A stretch of 64,000 bases of DNA from Symbiotaphrina buchneri. Lineage: Eukaryota; Ascomycota; Symbiotaphrinales; Symbiotaphrinaceae. Within the stretch, counting starts at the first letter, position 1, and every line of letters begins with the position of its first letter. The notes beneath the pieces are model-generated. The model did no database searches. It was not told where the DNA came from and saw only the letters and a list, made by a program, of their open reading frames with translations. The stretch lies in contig BCIG01000011.1 of the NCBI GenBank assembly GCA_001599915.1, positions 1-64,000 of the forward strand. The letters are read 5' to 3'. This document shows, in pieces, positions 44,114 through 56,841 of the stretch. A program made the translations under genes and the position numbers.

Positions 44114-45592
44114 TCATCCCATCACAGTCTGCGCTCCATATCCCGTTGGCATGAAGTAAGCCTCATGAGGACGCGAGCAGTATGCGCATCCACAGCCCAC
44201 GGCGTGGTGTTGCCAACTCCGACTGTAGTCTTGAGAGTGCGTGGGCATGTATGACACCGGGAAAGACGGTAAAGTCGTCCGTCCGGACCCGGAGAGGCCC
44301 CCGCTCGACTGTGCTTGGGAATGAGGAGGATTGCAAAAAGGCCACGCCCCTTGCAACCCGAAGTACTCCGGCGTGTTCGGGCCACTTTCAGGCGCTGAAG
44401 GAGGGGAGCGATCAACGCTTGGCGAAGCGTAGTTCCAGGGGTCAAACCGGCTTGACAGCTGATACTGCGACGCACGGCGGTCGATCGATAATTCCGGCAG
44501 CGTTTTCGAGAAAGGAGGCAGATGTGTCGCAGTCGCCGCTGGAGAGTAAGTCTGGCGTTGCGATGACTGTCGCCTTTCAGGGGTCGTGTCAATGGCAGAC
44601 GGCTTCACGGCGGTCTGAGATCTCCGGCTTTGAGATATTACTTTGGCTCTCCAAGTATCCCAATGAGCTTTCCACGACATGAAGCCTTGATGCTCATATG
44701 GATTAGTGTGCAGATTCCAGCCAATAGCCACCAGCCACTCGACTTCCATGCTATTGAGCTCGGTCACAGGAAGACCCGACACTTCGGACCAAGATCGGTT
44801 CTGAAAAGTGTTGTCGTCGAGGAACTTGCTGCCAAGGAGTAGAGCGATGGTGAGCATGCGATAGACCTGGCTACTGGAAGCTTTGTAGGTGCCTGCTGCC
44901 GAGAGCATGTTCATCCGGGTAGCCAGGTAGTACAACGCTAGCAAAATAGTGGAGCTCGGCAGTCGTGTGGAAGAAAGTATCTGTGAGACAAACTTCCGGA
45001 AAGCCGGCGACACCGGAGAGTTTGGGAGAACGCTTCGAATAATGTCAATATCTGCAAGGCAGATGCGGGATAGGTAGAGATCATACATTCCCTGAGACAT
45101 CTCTGCCACGAAGTCCGTCATCTGATCCATTTCGTAATCCAAGTGCGCAGCAACTCCACCGACAGGCTTTTCTTGCTTTTGCTGCCGCTCAATGTCGGCA
45201 CGATGATCTCTCGTGTTGCTGTATTCGGCGTAATCATCGAGCATGATCGGATCCGGAACACGGACAGGCGGCAACACCGGCGCACCAATAGCACCATAAT
45301 ACTGGCTTTGGCTATGCTGCGTAGCAGTCGTCGTATGATTGTACACGCTGGGCAATAGATGCTGTTGCTGATACATCATAGACCCTGAGGAGGGATAACC
45401 CGACTGCTGTCCGTATCGATCCGGGAGATCATAACAACCCTTCTCCTGACGGCCATAATTCGCATATTGCTGTGCATACGGCATGGCACTTAAAGGAAGG
45501 CGGCCGCAATCGCGGTTGTTGTATGCTTGAAGGTAGTCCGGAGGAGTCAGCGAAAGGGACCGATGCGCTGAGCTAGGATAGAAAGACGGCAT
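44114..45592 (-). CDS. Cyclin-box protein, Pcl/Clg1-like (Pho85-type cyclin)
   Basis: An intronless frame of 492 aa. The first ~130 residues are Tyr/Gln/Pro-rich and disordered. A cyclin box follows (about 155-300): VAEMSQGMYDLYLSR, FVSQILSSTRLPSSTILLALYYLATRMN, VYRMLTIALLLGSKFLDDNTFQNRSW, and LNSMEVEWLVAIGWNLHTNPYEHQGFMSW. GSKFLDDNTFxNxxW and the ME-x-EWL-x-x-(I/L)-x-W motif are hallmarks of Pho85-class cyclins, with Clg1 the closest yeast type. The C-terminal half is Ser/Pro-rich, with a cysteine pair (GCGCAYC) near the end. It would partner a Cdk5/Pho85-like kinase in growth, nutrient or polarity control; the partner is not testable here. Confidence 0.85.
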   Translation of the reverse strand: MPSFYPSSAHRSLSLTPPDYLQAYNNRDCGRLPLSAMPYAQQYANYGRQEKGCYDLPDRYGQQSGYPSSGSMMYQQQHLLPSVYNHTTTATQHSQSQYYGAIGAPVLPPVRVPDPIMLDDYAEYSNTRDHRADIERQQKQEKPVGGVAAHLDYEMDQMTDFVAEMSQGMYDLYLSRICLADIDIIRSVLPNSPVSPAFRKFVSQILSSTRLPSSTILLALYYLATRMNMLSAAGTYKASSSQVYRMLTIALLLGSKFLDDNTFQNRSWSEVSGLPVTELNSMEVEWLVAIGWNLHTNPYEHQGFMSWKAHWDTWRAKVISQSRRSQTAVKPSAIDTTPERRQSSQRQTYSPAATATHLPPFSKTLPELSIDRRASQYQLSSRFDPWNYASPSVDRSPPSAPESGPNTPEYFGLQGAWPFCNPPHSQAQSSGGLSGSGRTTLPSFPVSYMPTHSQDYSRSWQHHAVGCGCAYCSRPHEAYFMPTGYGAQTVMG

Positions 45593-48500
45593 ATTGATGA
45601 TCCTGAAGCTTTGGAGGAGAGAGACCTCAGTCGTAAGTAGACCTTGAAATGAAGTCAGTTGGTTGTTTGCCCCTGATAACTGTTGCCATGCTTAAAGCGG
45701 TTTGCACGTACCGATGCCTCTTTCACTCCCGTGAGAAGTGGAGAGCTACGCAAGGCGTAAGCTCCGCCCACCACCTGATTAACTCGTCTTTTATTTCACT
45801 GATTAAACCCCCATAAATTCTGGACGCTGGAGAAAAGGTGATGATGTAGGAGGATCCCTTACAACAAAGGCAAGGATGAGCTAGAAGGGACGTGTGGTAT
45901 CGGTATCGCAACCGCCTGTGTTCCCAAGTGTTCGCAGAAGGTCGAAGAACAGTGTGGTCGTGCTCAGAACGCGGTAGACTTTTGTATCGATGCTCAGAAA
46001 GTGTGTTTGAGCAACTGCGTCTCGCAAAGTCTCAGACGAAAGACTTAGTCAAAAGCTCGTCTTTAAATCTGCAACGCTGTCGAATGATCTCAAACTCTGT
46101 TCAACACAGCGTCTCAGAACAAAACACAGTGGTACACTCGGCACCAGAGAGTCGCTTTTTGCGGTTTACACTGGAAGTGCAACGAGCTGAAGGAACTTCC
46201 GTAGAGAATCGTGAGACGACCTGGTGAGACAGATATTAGCAAAGTGTCTTGCCCACGACCCGGAGAGCAGTGCACGGCTGGTAATTCAAAGGACAGGCCT
46301 TATGAATGCCCAAGGCAGCCAACAGAAAGTCAAGTGCTTCAAATGGCGAAACACTCAGGTAGACCTACAATCTCAAGCCTCAGACGTTTCCGTGCAAGTC
46401 GACAGACTTTTTGGCGCAAATGACCGAAGATGTTGTTCCGTAGAAGCCCCTCGAGCAGGACAAGGCGGCTATGTGTTGGCCGTGGCGAGGGCCAGAGGCC
46501 CAGCTGATGTGAAATAGCACCCAGGCTAAACAGACCCTGCCATCGAACAGCAACCGTGGAGACGTCCGGCAAATGTTTTACCAGCGGACCAAATAGCGTC
46601 GTAGACAGAGTAGGAACGCAGAAAACGAGTAAAGAAAACAAGCCGTAATGATGGGGCGAAGGAGAGGGAGGCGGTACGGTGTTGACGGGGAGAGGACGGA
46701 GAGGATGAGGAGAAGGAGAGGATGAGGAGAAGGAGAGTACGGGAAGTAGTGCGAGTATGTTCAGGTAATTAATTTGGTAGCGATGAGGAGATCGAAGGGC
46801 AAAAGGGTTCACTTCCCTGAGATAACGCACTTTACTGTACTTACCTTAGCCTTGGGCCGCCGCGGTTTCCCAACTTTTCTCGGAAGAGAGTTCAGGCAGG
46901 AAAAAGCCTGCAACTCTGGCTCGTCCGACGGCCTTAACCAAATATGTACACAAACACTAATGTAAATACTGTCAGCAATCTCAGTAAGGTATTCGTACCC
47001 TAAGGGGCAACGCAGCCGAAAGTGTTAACACATCTCCTTGGCAGCAGTCGACAACAATAGGCCTACAATAGGCTCCCTTCTGTTACAAAGGACAAGCTCA
47101 ATGGGATAAAAAGGCACCTTATTTTGGAAGACTTCAGACTTCAAGATTATTGAGCATCTTTGTACATGATCCATCACCAGTTACATTTCTATAATAAGCC
47201 CAGGACCTAACTCTTACAGGCAGATAATAATTTTTACCAATCTTAACCAAGGTACAACCGTGCCTGGATAATACGTTTTCTCTTTTGGGTAAGGTATGAT
47301 TTTTGGTTGGGCAATTTGCCCCAGTTGGGCTGGAAGGCAACAATGCTTTTGTTTCGGTCCGTGTCAAGCGGCCCCAAATACACTTCAGGTATGGTAGGCA
47401 AAACTCTTCCTCTGGGGCGCAACCGTGTGGCCGACGTACAAAGTGTAAAGTTCGTAGTGCACCAATGAGACAAAGTGCTGTTCCATCCTTTACGAAGTAT
47501 GTACTCAGAAAGTTGTAGCTGAAAGGGTGATGACACGCAGTCATCATCCACGATCATCATCTGCAGTCACAGTGGGACACCACACTGGGCCCTTACTGCA
47601 TCAGTTAACTCATCGTTATTGGCGTCTGGAGCAGGGCAGGCTGCAGTATGACGACTCACTCCCTCGGCCTATGCAACAACTGTGCAGCAGGAGAGCATGT
47701 GGCATGTGAGCGATGCAGCACTTTGCCGCGTGAAGAAAAGGGAAAGCGAACCCTGCCTCTTGACCCTCTTCTGCGCTACGCCTTGCTCTTCTTTTCCCCT
47801 TTTCTCCGGACTCTCGGCCCTAACAGTGACGCCGCCCGCATTACTAATACGGTACATCGCCATAGGTAGAGCCCGTGTTGATTGTACGAATAAGCCAGCC
47901 ATACACAAATAACCATATTAATTTGGATTCGCGGCAAATAAAGACCGGCGCTCCGGCTGGGCCGGAGGTGATGAAAACCTTACTTTGCTTACTTTAGGTT
48001 CGTAAGGTACTTAAGATTATGCATGTACTCGTACCGATGAACAGCCTCCGGCTGTCGCGGCCAGGCAGTCATTTATCATTGTTGCACCACGAACATTGAA
48101 CGTCTCGTGCTTCAGTGAGTGCCACTTACTTCAACAAACCTCGCCGCTCCTAACTGCTTCGCCGACGTACGAAATAGGTCAAGTCTCTCTTTGTTTGTAC
48201 AAAGTACCTGTTTTCATCTTACTTCGGCTGTTGCTCCGAGAGATCAAGATATCATCTCGCATTGTGACAGGTAGCCTTCAACAAAATAAATTTTCCTTCA
48301 GGTTGTACGCCGGTATCTTATGCCACATAGTCTAGATCGTGCTTTTAAATCCGGAATTTCTTCTGGTTGGTAGGAACGCCTCATGAAATGTGATAGGCTA
48401 TCTATGCCGCGACATCGCCAGAGACTCGAACCTTTCTTCCGAATGGCCGATTTGCTCCAGCCAAGCGTGCTCAGGGTGAGGAACACTATAGGCATTCGGA

Positions 48501-48843
48501 GAATGTTTTCCAGACTTGTCGGTAAGATGGATGACGCAGATCCTAGAATCACTGGCAATTTATGGCATATAGTTCAGCATCTTCGTTAATTAGTAGCGAT
48601 GACTTGAGGCTGCTTCATGTGATGAAGGAGCCATGATTGCACTGGCGACGAATATTTGATATCTAAGAGTGCGCCCAAAGGAAATAACAGCAATTCCTCA
48701 ATTAGGCCGATTTTTGTAGCCAGATATCCCGTCCTCCGTAAAGTGTTACAGTGATAAACGCCACAACCCTTACGCTTCCTAGCTCTAGCCCGCGTTCTGA
48801 AGCCCGATCGCTTTCGATGATGATATCAAACCCACAAGAGATC
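45593..48843. other. 3.2-kb gene-free region between cyclin and RSC7 genes
   Basis: Both promoter and 3'-flank sequence. Short frames (46339-46830 -, 47134-47547 -, 48383-48589 +) overlap opposite-strand frames and have no recognisable motif. CTTACC/GGTAAG motifs cluster near 46850 and 47990. Confidence 0.45.
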
Positions 48844-50557
48844 TCACATTGTCAAACCATAACCGATCCGCAAATTCCCCCGTAAGCCTTGTTCACTCTC
48901 TGTCGTGAAAGTCGCCTTCCATTTCCTCTCTTCTGCCCTGGCCTTTTCAAAAGCCGCTCTGCAGTCTGGTGGGAGCTCGTCGACAAGTTCAGCTGGGACA
49001 TTGCTCAGGGGACCTGCACCTAGTTCAAGTAGATCTCCATCAGGACCAGGATAGCCGGCAGATGAAATTGACGGTGACACGAACGTCGTATCCACGAGGA
49101 GAAAATTCCGCTTGTAGATGGCCGGAAGATCGGGGAAGATGGCGCTCTTCGTTGTTGTTGACGCTCCTTGATCCATGTGCTCCGTGTCCATAACTGCGGG
49201 CCCATCTAAGAAGCCGTTCATACCTCCATTGGTGGCAGCACTACCATTTGCATGTGGGGTGCTTTGAACCTCTTCCCACCGTGCGTGAGTCGGCTGGGTG
49301 ATAGTAGGATAATGCATCGAGTTAGTATGAGTATCGTAGACCCCATTGAGAGTCTCCCGTCTCGCGGCCACAAGAGCGGAATTAAAACGACTGTCAAGAC
49401 AAAGAGTGAGTTCCACATTATCCGGTATAGCCCAACACAAAGGACAAGCTTACCTTGCTTCCCTTGCATGCTCGAACATCCAGTTAGAACCTGTGACCAC
49501 TACCTTCCTTTTCTTGCCTTCCAAAGCCTTCCCAGAGGGCATTGGCACGCTTGGAGCGCCTGTGTGATAGACACTGCTGGCACCATGCCATGCCACATAC
49601 TGATTTTTGTTGTAAGGCTCTCCTGGAGGAGGCAGCTTGTCGTTCGGATCCGCCAGCTCCCCTTCAATCTCCCCATTTGCCCTTGCGGCCTGAACCTGAT
49701 AGTCGTCGATAATTTTCCGGCCGCCGACAATGATTCGCGCCCCGAACTCGCGAAAGACTGAGCGCGCTGTCACGACACCGATAGCACGTCCCTTATATGA
49801 ATGGGGAATAAGCTCGCGATCAATCAGGTCCCGCTTCTCCTGTTCATCTATAATGATCTTGTAGAGCTGCTTGTGCTTCTGGAAGAACAGATAGCTGTCT
49901 CTGAACCCGATGCATCTTGCAGGCTCCGTCGACAACATGTAGAGTCTGTCGCCCCGGCCGAGAATGGTGAATGTGCGGCAACGGTACTCCCTCCCTCCCT
50001 GGAGGTTCCCCATCTTGTCAACCTTCGTCTCCCCTTCTGGATCCTCTGGTAGTGCAACTTCATCCTCAATCACATCCATCATGTTCCCCTCCTTGTCGAT
50101 CGGAACCTGTGTCACATGCGACGGTCCACCTTTTGCCTTCCATCTTCCTCCTCCAGACGCCGGAGGGCGTCCGCGTCGTCGCTTTACCGGCGTGCCAGCT
50201 TCTGAGCCCGCGCCATTAGATGGCTCGTCAACCAGATCCCAGTCCGGAGGCTTGTTCTTGGGTGGACGGCCAAGTCGCCTCTTTCTAGGGTTAACATGCT
50301 GAACAGGCGCAGGCGTCTCTACTTCTGAAGCAACCTCGGAGTTCGCAGCAGGAGACGCTTGTTCATCTTCCTGCGGAGTGGAAGCGCCAGTCTCGACCGC
50401 GTCTGCCGTCTCGCCATCTGAGGTCTCGGGTAGATCTGGTACTGGTGTCCCTGCAATGAATGGTTAGCATGCTCGCTCTCGGCGTCGACGCTGCGCGGAT
50501 AGTCGTACTCAGCGATGCAGCAGCAGCCTGGGCTGCAGCTCTGGGCCTTCGTGCCAT
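48844..50557 (-). CDS. Chromatin-remodelling complex subunit Rsc7/Npl6 (Swp82-like)
   Basis: Predicted 530 aa from three exons: 50557-50509, 50450-49454 and 49390-48844. It is a subunit of the RSC/SWI-SNF type nucleosome remodeller in the nucleus. The N-terminus is Ala/Glu-rich with two AT-hook-like motifs, KRRLGRPPKNK and KRRRGRPPAS, that would bind AT-rich DNA. The conserved CRC-subunit domain follows (GGREYRCRTFTILGRGDRLYMLSTEPARCIGFRDSYLFFQKH...LIPHSYKGRAIGVVTARSVFREFGARI), then YVAWHGASSVYH and RFNSALVAARRETLNGVYDTHTN, typical of fungal Rsc7. The 49-nt first exon contains only MARRPRAAAQAAAASL. Confidence 0.93.
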
Positions 50558-53018
50558 CGCGACTGAACCTCTTTTAGCGCCACGTGATCCCTATGCGCAA
50601 CCCTAATTGTCGTCGTTTCGCCTCGACCACTTCTTCGACGATCCGCAATACCTGGGGTAAGCGCACACTTCAAGGTGTTATTGGATTCGCTCTCTATAGC
50701 AACCCGCAACGCCAGCATTTGCAGTCGCGAACCCCTTCACAAACATGTACCTGACCTTCAAGGTTTAGCCGGGCGCTAGCGCCAAACTGGCCAATAAAAG
50801 CCCGTTTTGCTCTCTTGCCCTGAGGGGACCAGCCGTGAATCTTCAAAAAGCACACTCTCGGTATGTCAAATCCTTATGGATCTGGTGCTACGTGCGACAG
50901 CTTATTATCTCCTTTCGAAACCATCAGATTCAATATATGGCCTGTAGCTTCCAGAAACCCCTTTGTACCAGGATCTATGGGAACATGATAACGACCTCAT
51001 GGGACACCATACAAACACCAATGTCATGAACAGAGCAAGTCAGCTAGAAAGACCTTCGAGCGGGACTTCAATCCGCCATCGTCTCAAGTGGAGCGTATCT
51101 GCTTGCTTGCGAAGATGACGTGCGCATCGACCGGGCCGTTCAAGGCCGAGATCTCCTTCAGTGCATGACAACGTCTGGCATAAACAGCGGTCATGATCGC
51201 CTGGGTGTACTAAGACGGCCACTACGATGCAGCAAGCGATGGACGATAACAGCTTCTCACCCTCATTATGCTTGGGTATGGGAATAGTTTCCTGCGTCAC
51301 CCCCTTTCCCGCTTGCTCGACGGTATGCCGAATACAAGAAAAGGAGCTCACCCCTCCCTAGCGAGCCACATGGAGAGAGGCTTTGGCATTTGTTTAAATC
51401 ACAGGGCAGCTCCGGCGTGGATTGCTTCATGATGTGGATCACGGATGTTTTGATCAAGACTGAAATCAGACTCTGGTCCGACCCTTGCATGTCCTTTCCC
51501 TCGCGGTGCAGGACCTTCCAGCCAGTTTCGAGAAGCGCGGCCGTAGCACGTGAAAAATAACGCACGCACAGTCTGGCTGCTCTTAATTCGTCCGCTTGGG
51601 TACGCTTGGATAAAGGTGATGCGCTATGATGTCGCAGAAATGAATACGACATGCTACCTAATCTCGGTGCATGGAAGGGCAAGGGCGGGAGAATCAGGCA
51701 CCTTTTTTCCTCCACCAAAGAAATAATGATAATCTCCGTACTAGTGTTAAAAGCCTCGAACACGGACCCACTTCCGTAAAAGCTCATGCTGCGAACCAAT
51801 TTTTGCTTGACCGGCCTTACCGCGGGCCAAGTGAGGAGGCAAAAGGTAAGCCAAAAAGTAAGGTAAGCTTTGGCTGGGTCCGGCCGCGCTGCACCAAGTT
51901 ACCTTACGTGACCGCGAACACATAAGGTGCGGTACGGAGTAGAGCACCTACCAGTCCGTACCTTACTTAACCTTAACGTACCGCACATAAGGTCGGTACT
52001 CTTGTACTGGTACAGACTTCACACATAGCCGCGAACAGGTACCGAGTCCCGAGTATGGTACTCGAACTCACTGTACTCACAAGTAAGACGGGGTACCGTA
52101 CATCAGCACTCGGCGAAGACGTCTTCATCCGGCGGCCGCCAGAAAAATCCAACAAGGCAGGCAGGGCAAGCTTGCGCCCTTTTTGCTCTCTCTGCAAAGC
52201 AAACCGGAAAATTCACTAGAACCGGATTCTAAAAGTGTACAACCGAATATGGAACGTTCCTAAAGGTATCCCTAAGATTAAATAATATAGAATAAAATTA
52301 TTCTTGACCGATCATTATCAACAGTACCCACACCATGTAAGGTAGTAGTAATAGGCATGCTGTCGAAGGAAGATAGGTGTCATTATTATTATTACTATTA
52401 TTGAAAGAACTACCAAAGATATCCCGACGAACTCGACAAATCTCACCTCCTCCAGCAACAGTTCAAGCGCTGAGGGTAAAGGCAAACTTCAAGTTCGGTA
52501 CCCTCTCTCTCTCTCTCTGTACGGGGCCATCTGTACCTCCCGCCTCGGTACCGTCGTACCCCACCAACCAACCAGGTCGTTTCCGATCAATTATTTCCTT
52601 CCATTTCAACCACCACCACTGGAAAGACAAAAACGGACAGCATCTCGGCTTTCAAATTCAAGAATTTGATCACTCCCGCCTACTCCTTACCCTTTCCTCT
52701 TTCCTACCATCTCTCTTGTCGAACGCAGAATCACGACCTTCGACCATCTCTCTCATCCGCTGCTATCACCTCCCGCCTACCTCTCGACACCAGGCCGTGC
52801 CCTACCCTCGCTCGGTTCACCTCTTCCGGCCTCCGAGTGACGTAGAGCATCTCCAACCAACTTCAACCCACGCTGGCGATCAACAAGAGGGTTAGCCACT
52901 GCTCCACACCCCACTTCGACCCAGACGAGATCCTAACATCAAGGGGCAGAGCTGGTCGGTGGATCTCTTTTAAGACAGGAATAATCCCTCGGCGGCTGCG
53001 GGCTGCTCCACCACCAAC
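50558..53018. promoter_or_regulatory. Intergenic between divergent RSC7 and SCH9-like genes
   Basis: 2.5 kb holding both promoters. Dense TACCTTAC/GGTAAGG and GGTACCG-type motifs occur at about 51800-52100. From about 52440 to the start codon the sequence is pyrimidine-rich, with a (CT)n run at 52503-52518, which suggests a long 5' leader for the kinase gene; a 172-codon frame (52377-52895) lies in it but looks like chance Ser/Pro/Leu coding from CT-rich DNA. The 177-codon frame at 51266-51799 (-) has no motif. Confidence 0.5.
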
Positions 53019-55865
53019 ATGGCGAACGGCATGGCCAAATCATCGGCTGTCCGATTCATGGAGGAGGAACAGCAGAGCTCGGCCGCTTCTACACCCGTTC
53101 TCACACCACAACTAGATCCAAAGGACAAGAGGCTGCCTGGTATCAACCACGGCTACTTTGGTCAGGTTCGTGAAAGCTCTGCTTCAAGTACTTCTTCTGC
53201 AAGTGTCAATCCCCTTGTCACACCGGCGCTCGAACCCAGCGTTGCAAGCTATCACCCGCATCACGTCAGGGAACACATGGTGGGAGCGGACAGTCCTCTC
53301 ACTGCCCCAAGCTCTCCACGTGTTCAGCTTTCAGAGGAGGATGAACCCCCCGCGTTGCTACCACATGAGCAACTGGGCGTATCACAGGAGAAGTCAATGC
53401 CTGGCCACGCCGAAGTTGACGCATACCCGACCCCTCCGATTTCCTCTTCCTCATCACTGCATAAAGAGCCGACACTTCATACAGAGATGGGTGAGCGGAG
53501 GAGCACAAGTAGCATGCCGAAGGAGGCGGACGGCGACGCACCAGCCGATCAGACAGCGGCTGGGGTGAGCGCGCCGATGAGGCCTCGGAGGAATACTTTT
53601 GCACCGCTCAACCCAATCTCAAGCATCGTCACGAGTTCCAATGTTCATGCTGCGCACATTTCAAACCCCAGCTCTGATTTTTCGAATGCACCCAATTCCC
53701 CAAGCGATCGTGCTTCTTCTGCTTCTGGCACTCTACCCACACAATCATACTATGAGCTCAGGAAGCTGACTTCGGGCGTTTCTCCCGCGCCACGTCAAAA
53801 GACTACCCCTCCACAAACGCCTCGCGCCCTCTCAAACGAGGTTCAATCCGCCAACCCACAGCAACCGTCGGAAGTTTCGGCGCCCAACATTCCCGATGTC
53901 CCATCGGCACCTGTGTCAGAGAAAGATACTGGTAGTCAAGGGTCGGGAACTGAGGCCGCTATGACCTCTAATGCTCCGGCTACCGTTGGGTCACCAAAAG
54001 GAAAGCTGATAGTGAGAATATTGGAAGGACGGGGTCTCCGACCGAGTCATGATCCGTATGTGGTCTGCGTTTTCGAATGGAACGAGTACATATCAAAAGG
54101 GCCGAAGCACAGCAACGCAGGATTAGAAGGTATGGATGGCGCCAAGAAAGGCGAAGGTTCTAGTGCTGTACCGATCCGCCGGTCCACGAGTGATATGGGG
54201 AGGCCCATGGCAATACCGATGAGGAGTCGGCAGAGCAGCAACACGAGCCTGGCTGAGCGGGATGTTAAAGACGCCGAAGAGGTAACAGATCCGAAATGGG
54301 ATCTTGAAGCGGTCTTGTGAGTAAGGGCTTTTCCTATAGTTTCTATGCTTTGCTGACAGTCATGCAGTGATGTCGTGGGTAAGCATTCTGAGCTTGACGT
54401 CTCTGTATACGACAAGTGGAATCAGGAGGCTTTCCTTGGCCATGTCAGATTCTGCCCCAATCTTCAGGACGACAAAGCAACCTTGGACAGCTGGTTCAAG
54501 CTGGAGCCTAGAACCGCGGAATCTGAACAAGTCTCAGGAGAGATCCGCCTGCAGATGCGGTTCCAGAAGACCGACAAGAATCACTATGGACCAGAGGATT
54601 TCCAGATACTCAAACTGATTGGCAAAGGTATTTTCGAGTACTCCCTCGTGGTTTCCAAATTCTAACTGTTGCTAGGTACATTTGGCCAGGTCTATCAAGT
54701 GCGAAAGAAGGACACTGGACGAATTTATGCCATGAAAGTTCTGTCCAAGAAGGTGATTGTCCAGAAAAAGGAGGTTGCGCATACCCTGGGCGAAAGGAAC
54801 ATATTGGTCCGCACTGCAATGGCCGACTCCCCATTCATTGTGGGCCTTAAGTTCTCTTTCCAGACGCCTACCGATTTATATCTTGTCACAGACTACATGT
54901 CTGGAGGAGAGTTGTTTTGGCATCTTCAGAAGGAAGGGCGTTTCAATGAGCAACGTGCCAAATTCTATATTGCAGAGCTCATTCTCGCTCTGCAACATCT
55001 GCACGAGCATGATATCGTATACAGGGATCTCAAGCCGGAGAATATCCTTCTTGATGCAAATGGCCATATCGCACTCTGCGATTTCGGTTTGTCAAAGGCC
55101 AACTTGACCAAGAACGACACCACGAACACCTTTTGTGGTACCACCGAATACCTCGCGCCCGAAGTGTTGTTGGATGAGCAAGGTTACACCAAGATGGTTG
55201 ACTTTTGGTCCTTGGGCGTTTTGGTATTTGAGATGTGCTGTGGCTGGAGTCCCTTCTACGCCGAAGACACCCAGCAAATGTATAAGAATATTGCCTTCGG
55301 AAAAGTTCGGTTTCCGAGGGATGCCTTAAGCGCGGAAGGGCGGAACTTTGTAAAAGGCTTGCTGAACCGCAACCCGAAGCACAGGTTGGGCGCAACTCAC
55401 GACGCTGAAGAACTGAAGGCGCATCCATTCTTCGCTGACATCGACTGGGACGCGCTGGCGAAGAAGAACGTTGTCCCGCCATTCAAGCCAAAGCTCAAAT
55501 CCGAGACTGACACTTCGAACTTCGACCCGGAGTTTACGAACGCTTTGAACGGCGCTTCCTCATTGAACGCTCGTGCTGCTGCTTTGGCTTCGGGGACTGG
55601 GGCTGCTTCGACCCCCCTCTCTCCTGGCATGCAGGCTAATTTCCAGGGCTTCACCTTTGTCGACGAGAGTTCCATCGATGACCATTTCCAGGGCCATATC
55701 GATGACCGCATGGATGAGGATGACAAGAACGAGGACGGAAAGGTTGATGACGACTGGGAGCTATCCTCGTCTGCGAGGGACCATCGCGGGGACAGGATGA
55801 GTGGCGTCGTCAAAACCAACAGTACAGAGGAAGGAGTTTTCAATCATGGTAATTTCGACATATGA
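53019..55865 (+). CDS. schA: AGC kinase of the Sch9 family with C2 domain (SchA)
   Basis: Predicted 915 aa from three exons: 53019-54316, 54368-54627 and 54676-55865. It is a Ser/Thr kinase in nutrient (TOR/PKA-parallel) signalling that controls growth, stress and conidiation. Layout: ~320-residue Ser/Pro-rich N-terminus; C2 domain about 328-490 (GKLIVRILEGRGLRPSHDPY ... ELDVSVYDKWNQEAFLGH), the Sch9 hallmark; kinase domain about 508-770 with glycine loop GKGTFGQV, Lys540 in AMKVLSKK, catalytic YRDLKPEN (Asp637), DFG 655-657, activation-loop TFCGT (Thr671) and APE. The AGC C-terminal tail carries turn-motif-like STPLSPG and hydrophobic motif FQGFTFVDES. An acidic tail follows. Length matches A. 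nidulans SchA and yeast Sch9. Confidence 0.94.
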
Positions 55866-56841
55866 GCCACAACGAATATCTCTCGCCATTATTTTTATAA
55901 ACGCTTGCCTCGCATCCTCACTGGGCCGGGGCAGTGGGTTTGGATGGTGTCTCGGCGCACATGAGCAGTGACAAAATCTTAGGCCAGAGGGGTCATTTCC
56001 GTGTCGTGTGAAAATCCGCCCGCAGGGGTTTTATCATTTATCTCTGTTGATACTGTGCATTCTTTGTCAATTTTTGGGGGCAAGGTGTTTCTGCATCCTT
56101 TCTCATTAAATGCCATATACGACCTTAACTGGCTACGTCGGATTTGTACATCAACGTCATGCTTGTCCTCGACAGATTGCATTAGGTTTGCTCGGCGGTT
56201 GTATGATGATGCCTTGTGCCTTAGTTGTACAAAGGGAAATGTCTGCAATATATCTGATCTATGCTTGTACCTGACGAAAGTAATAGCAGCAGAATTTGTA
56301 GGAAGTGCGCTCTGGTTGGTCCAGCGGAGTGGCTGGGGTTGATACCACAATAGAGATCAAATGCAGTACAAATGATAATGTGCATAATGTCGCCATCCAA
56401 TCATTGAGTTTTGTGTTCCCAAAACAAAATTTGGCGAAGCCGCTCGCCGCGTTGGTTCGGAAAATGGCTCGCGCTTTCCTCCAGTCGGCTCGCCTTCCAC
56501 AAACGATCATCACAAGGTATTCCCCTACACCTGGACCTTCGCGATTCCATTTTCCTGCCTTGCTTTGCTAAAGGGTCGAGTTGTATGACTGCAGGACGGA
56601 GCAACGCCCCTCATCGGGCCATGCAGTAGCTGCCAGCCTTCCGGTACAATGTCATGCTACAGTAGCGTTGACACTGCACATTGGACGCATCCCACTCCGT
56701 GCATCGTTTTCCCTTGATGCCAACCTCTCGAATGGCTGCTGCAAGTCCTAGTGATCCTGGAGATATTCGCAGACCCCCTTCCATTGCTCTCAGATCTCTG
56801 GCTCAGCGCTGAGTTGCTTACTTGTGCGCTTCTGAGAAGCT
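55866..56841. other. Intergenic, SCH9-like kinase to cyclin
   Basis: About 980 bp with 3' flank of the kinase and promoter of the next gene. No other gene is seen. Confidence 0.5.

Noticed and set aside
46339-46830. 163-codon minus-strand frame starting MRYLREVNPFALRS
   Set aside because: Ser/Pro-rich from a GGAGA-type simple repeat on the other strand; no recognisable feature.
48420-48445. GGTTCGAGTCT on the minus strand, resembling a tRNA T-loop
   Set aside because: Flanking bases do not form T-stem or acceptor-stem pairs and no anticodon arm is found.
51266-51799. 177-codon minus-strand frame
   Set aside because: No motif, overlaps promoter DNA of two genes, low-quality composition.
52377-52895. 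172-codon frame upstream of the kinase
   Set aside because: Leu/Ser/Pro coding expected from CT-rich DNA; kept only as a possible upstream frame.
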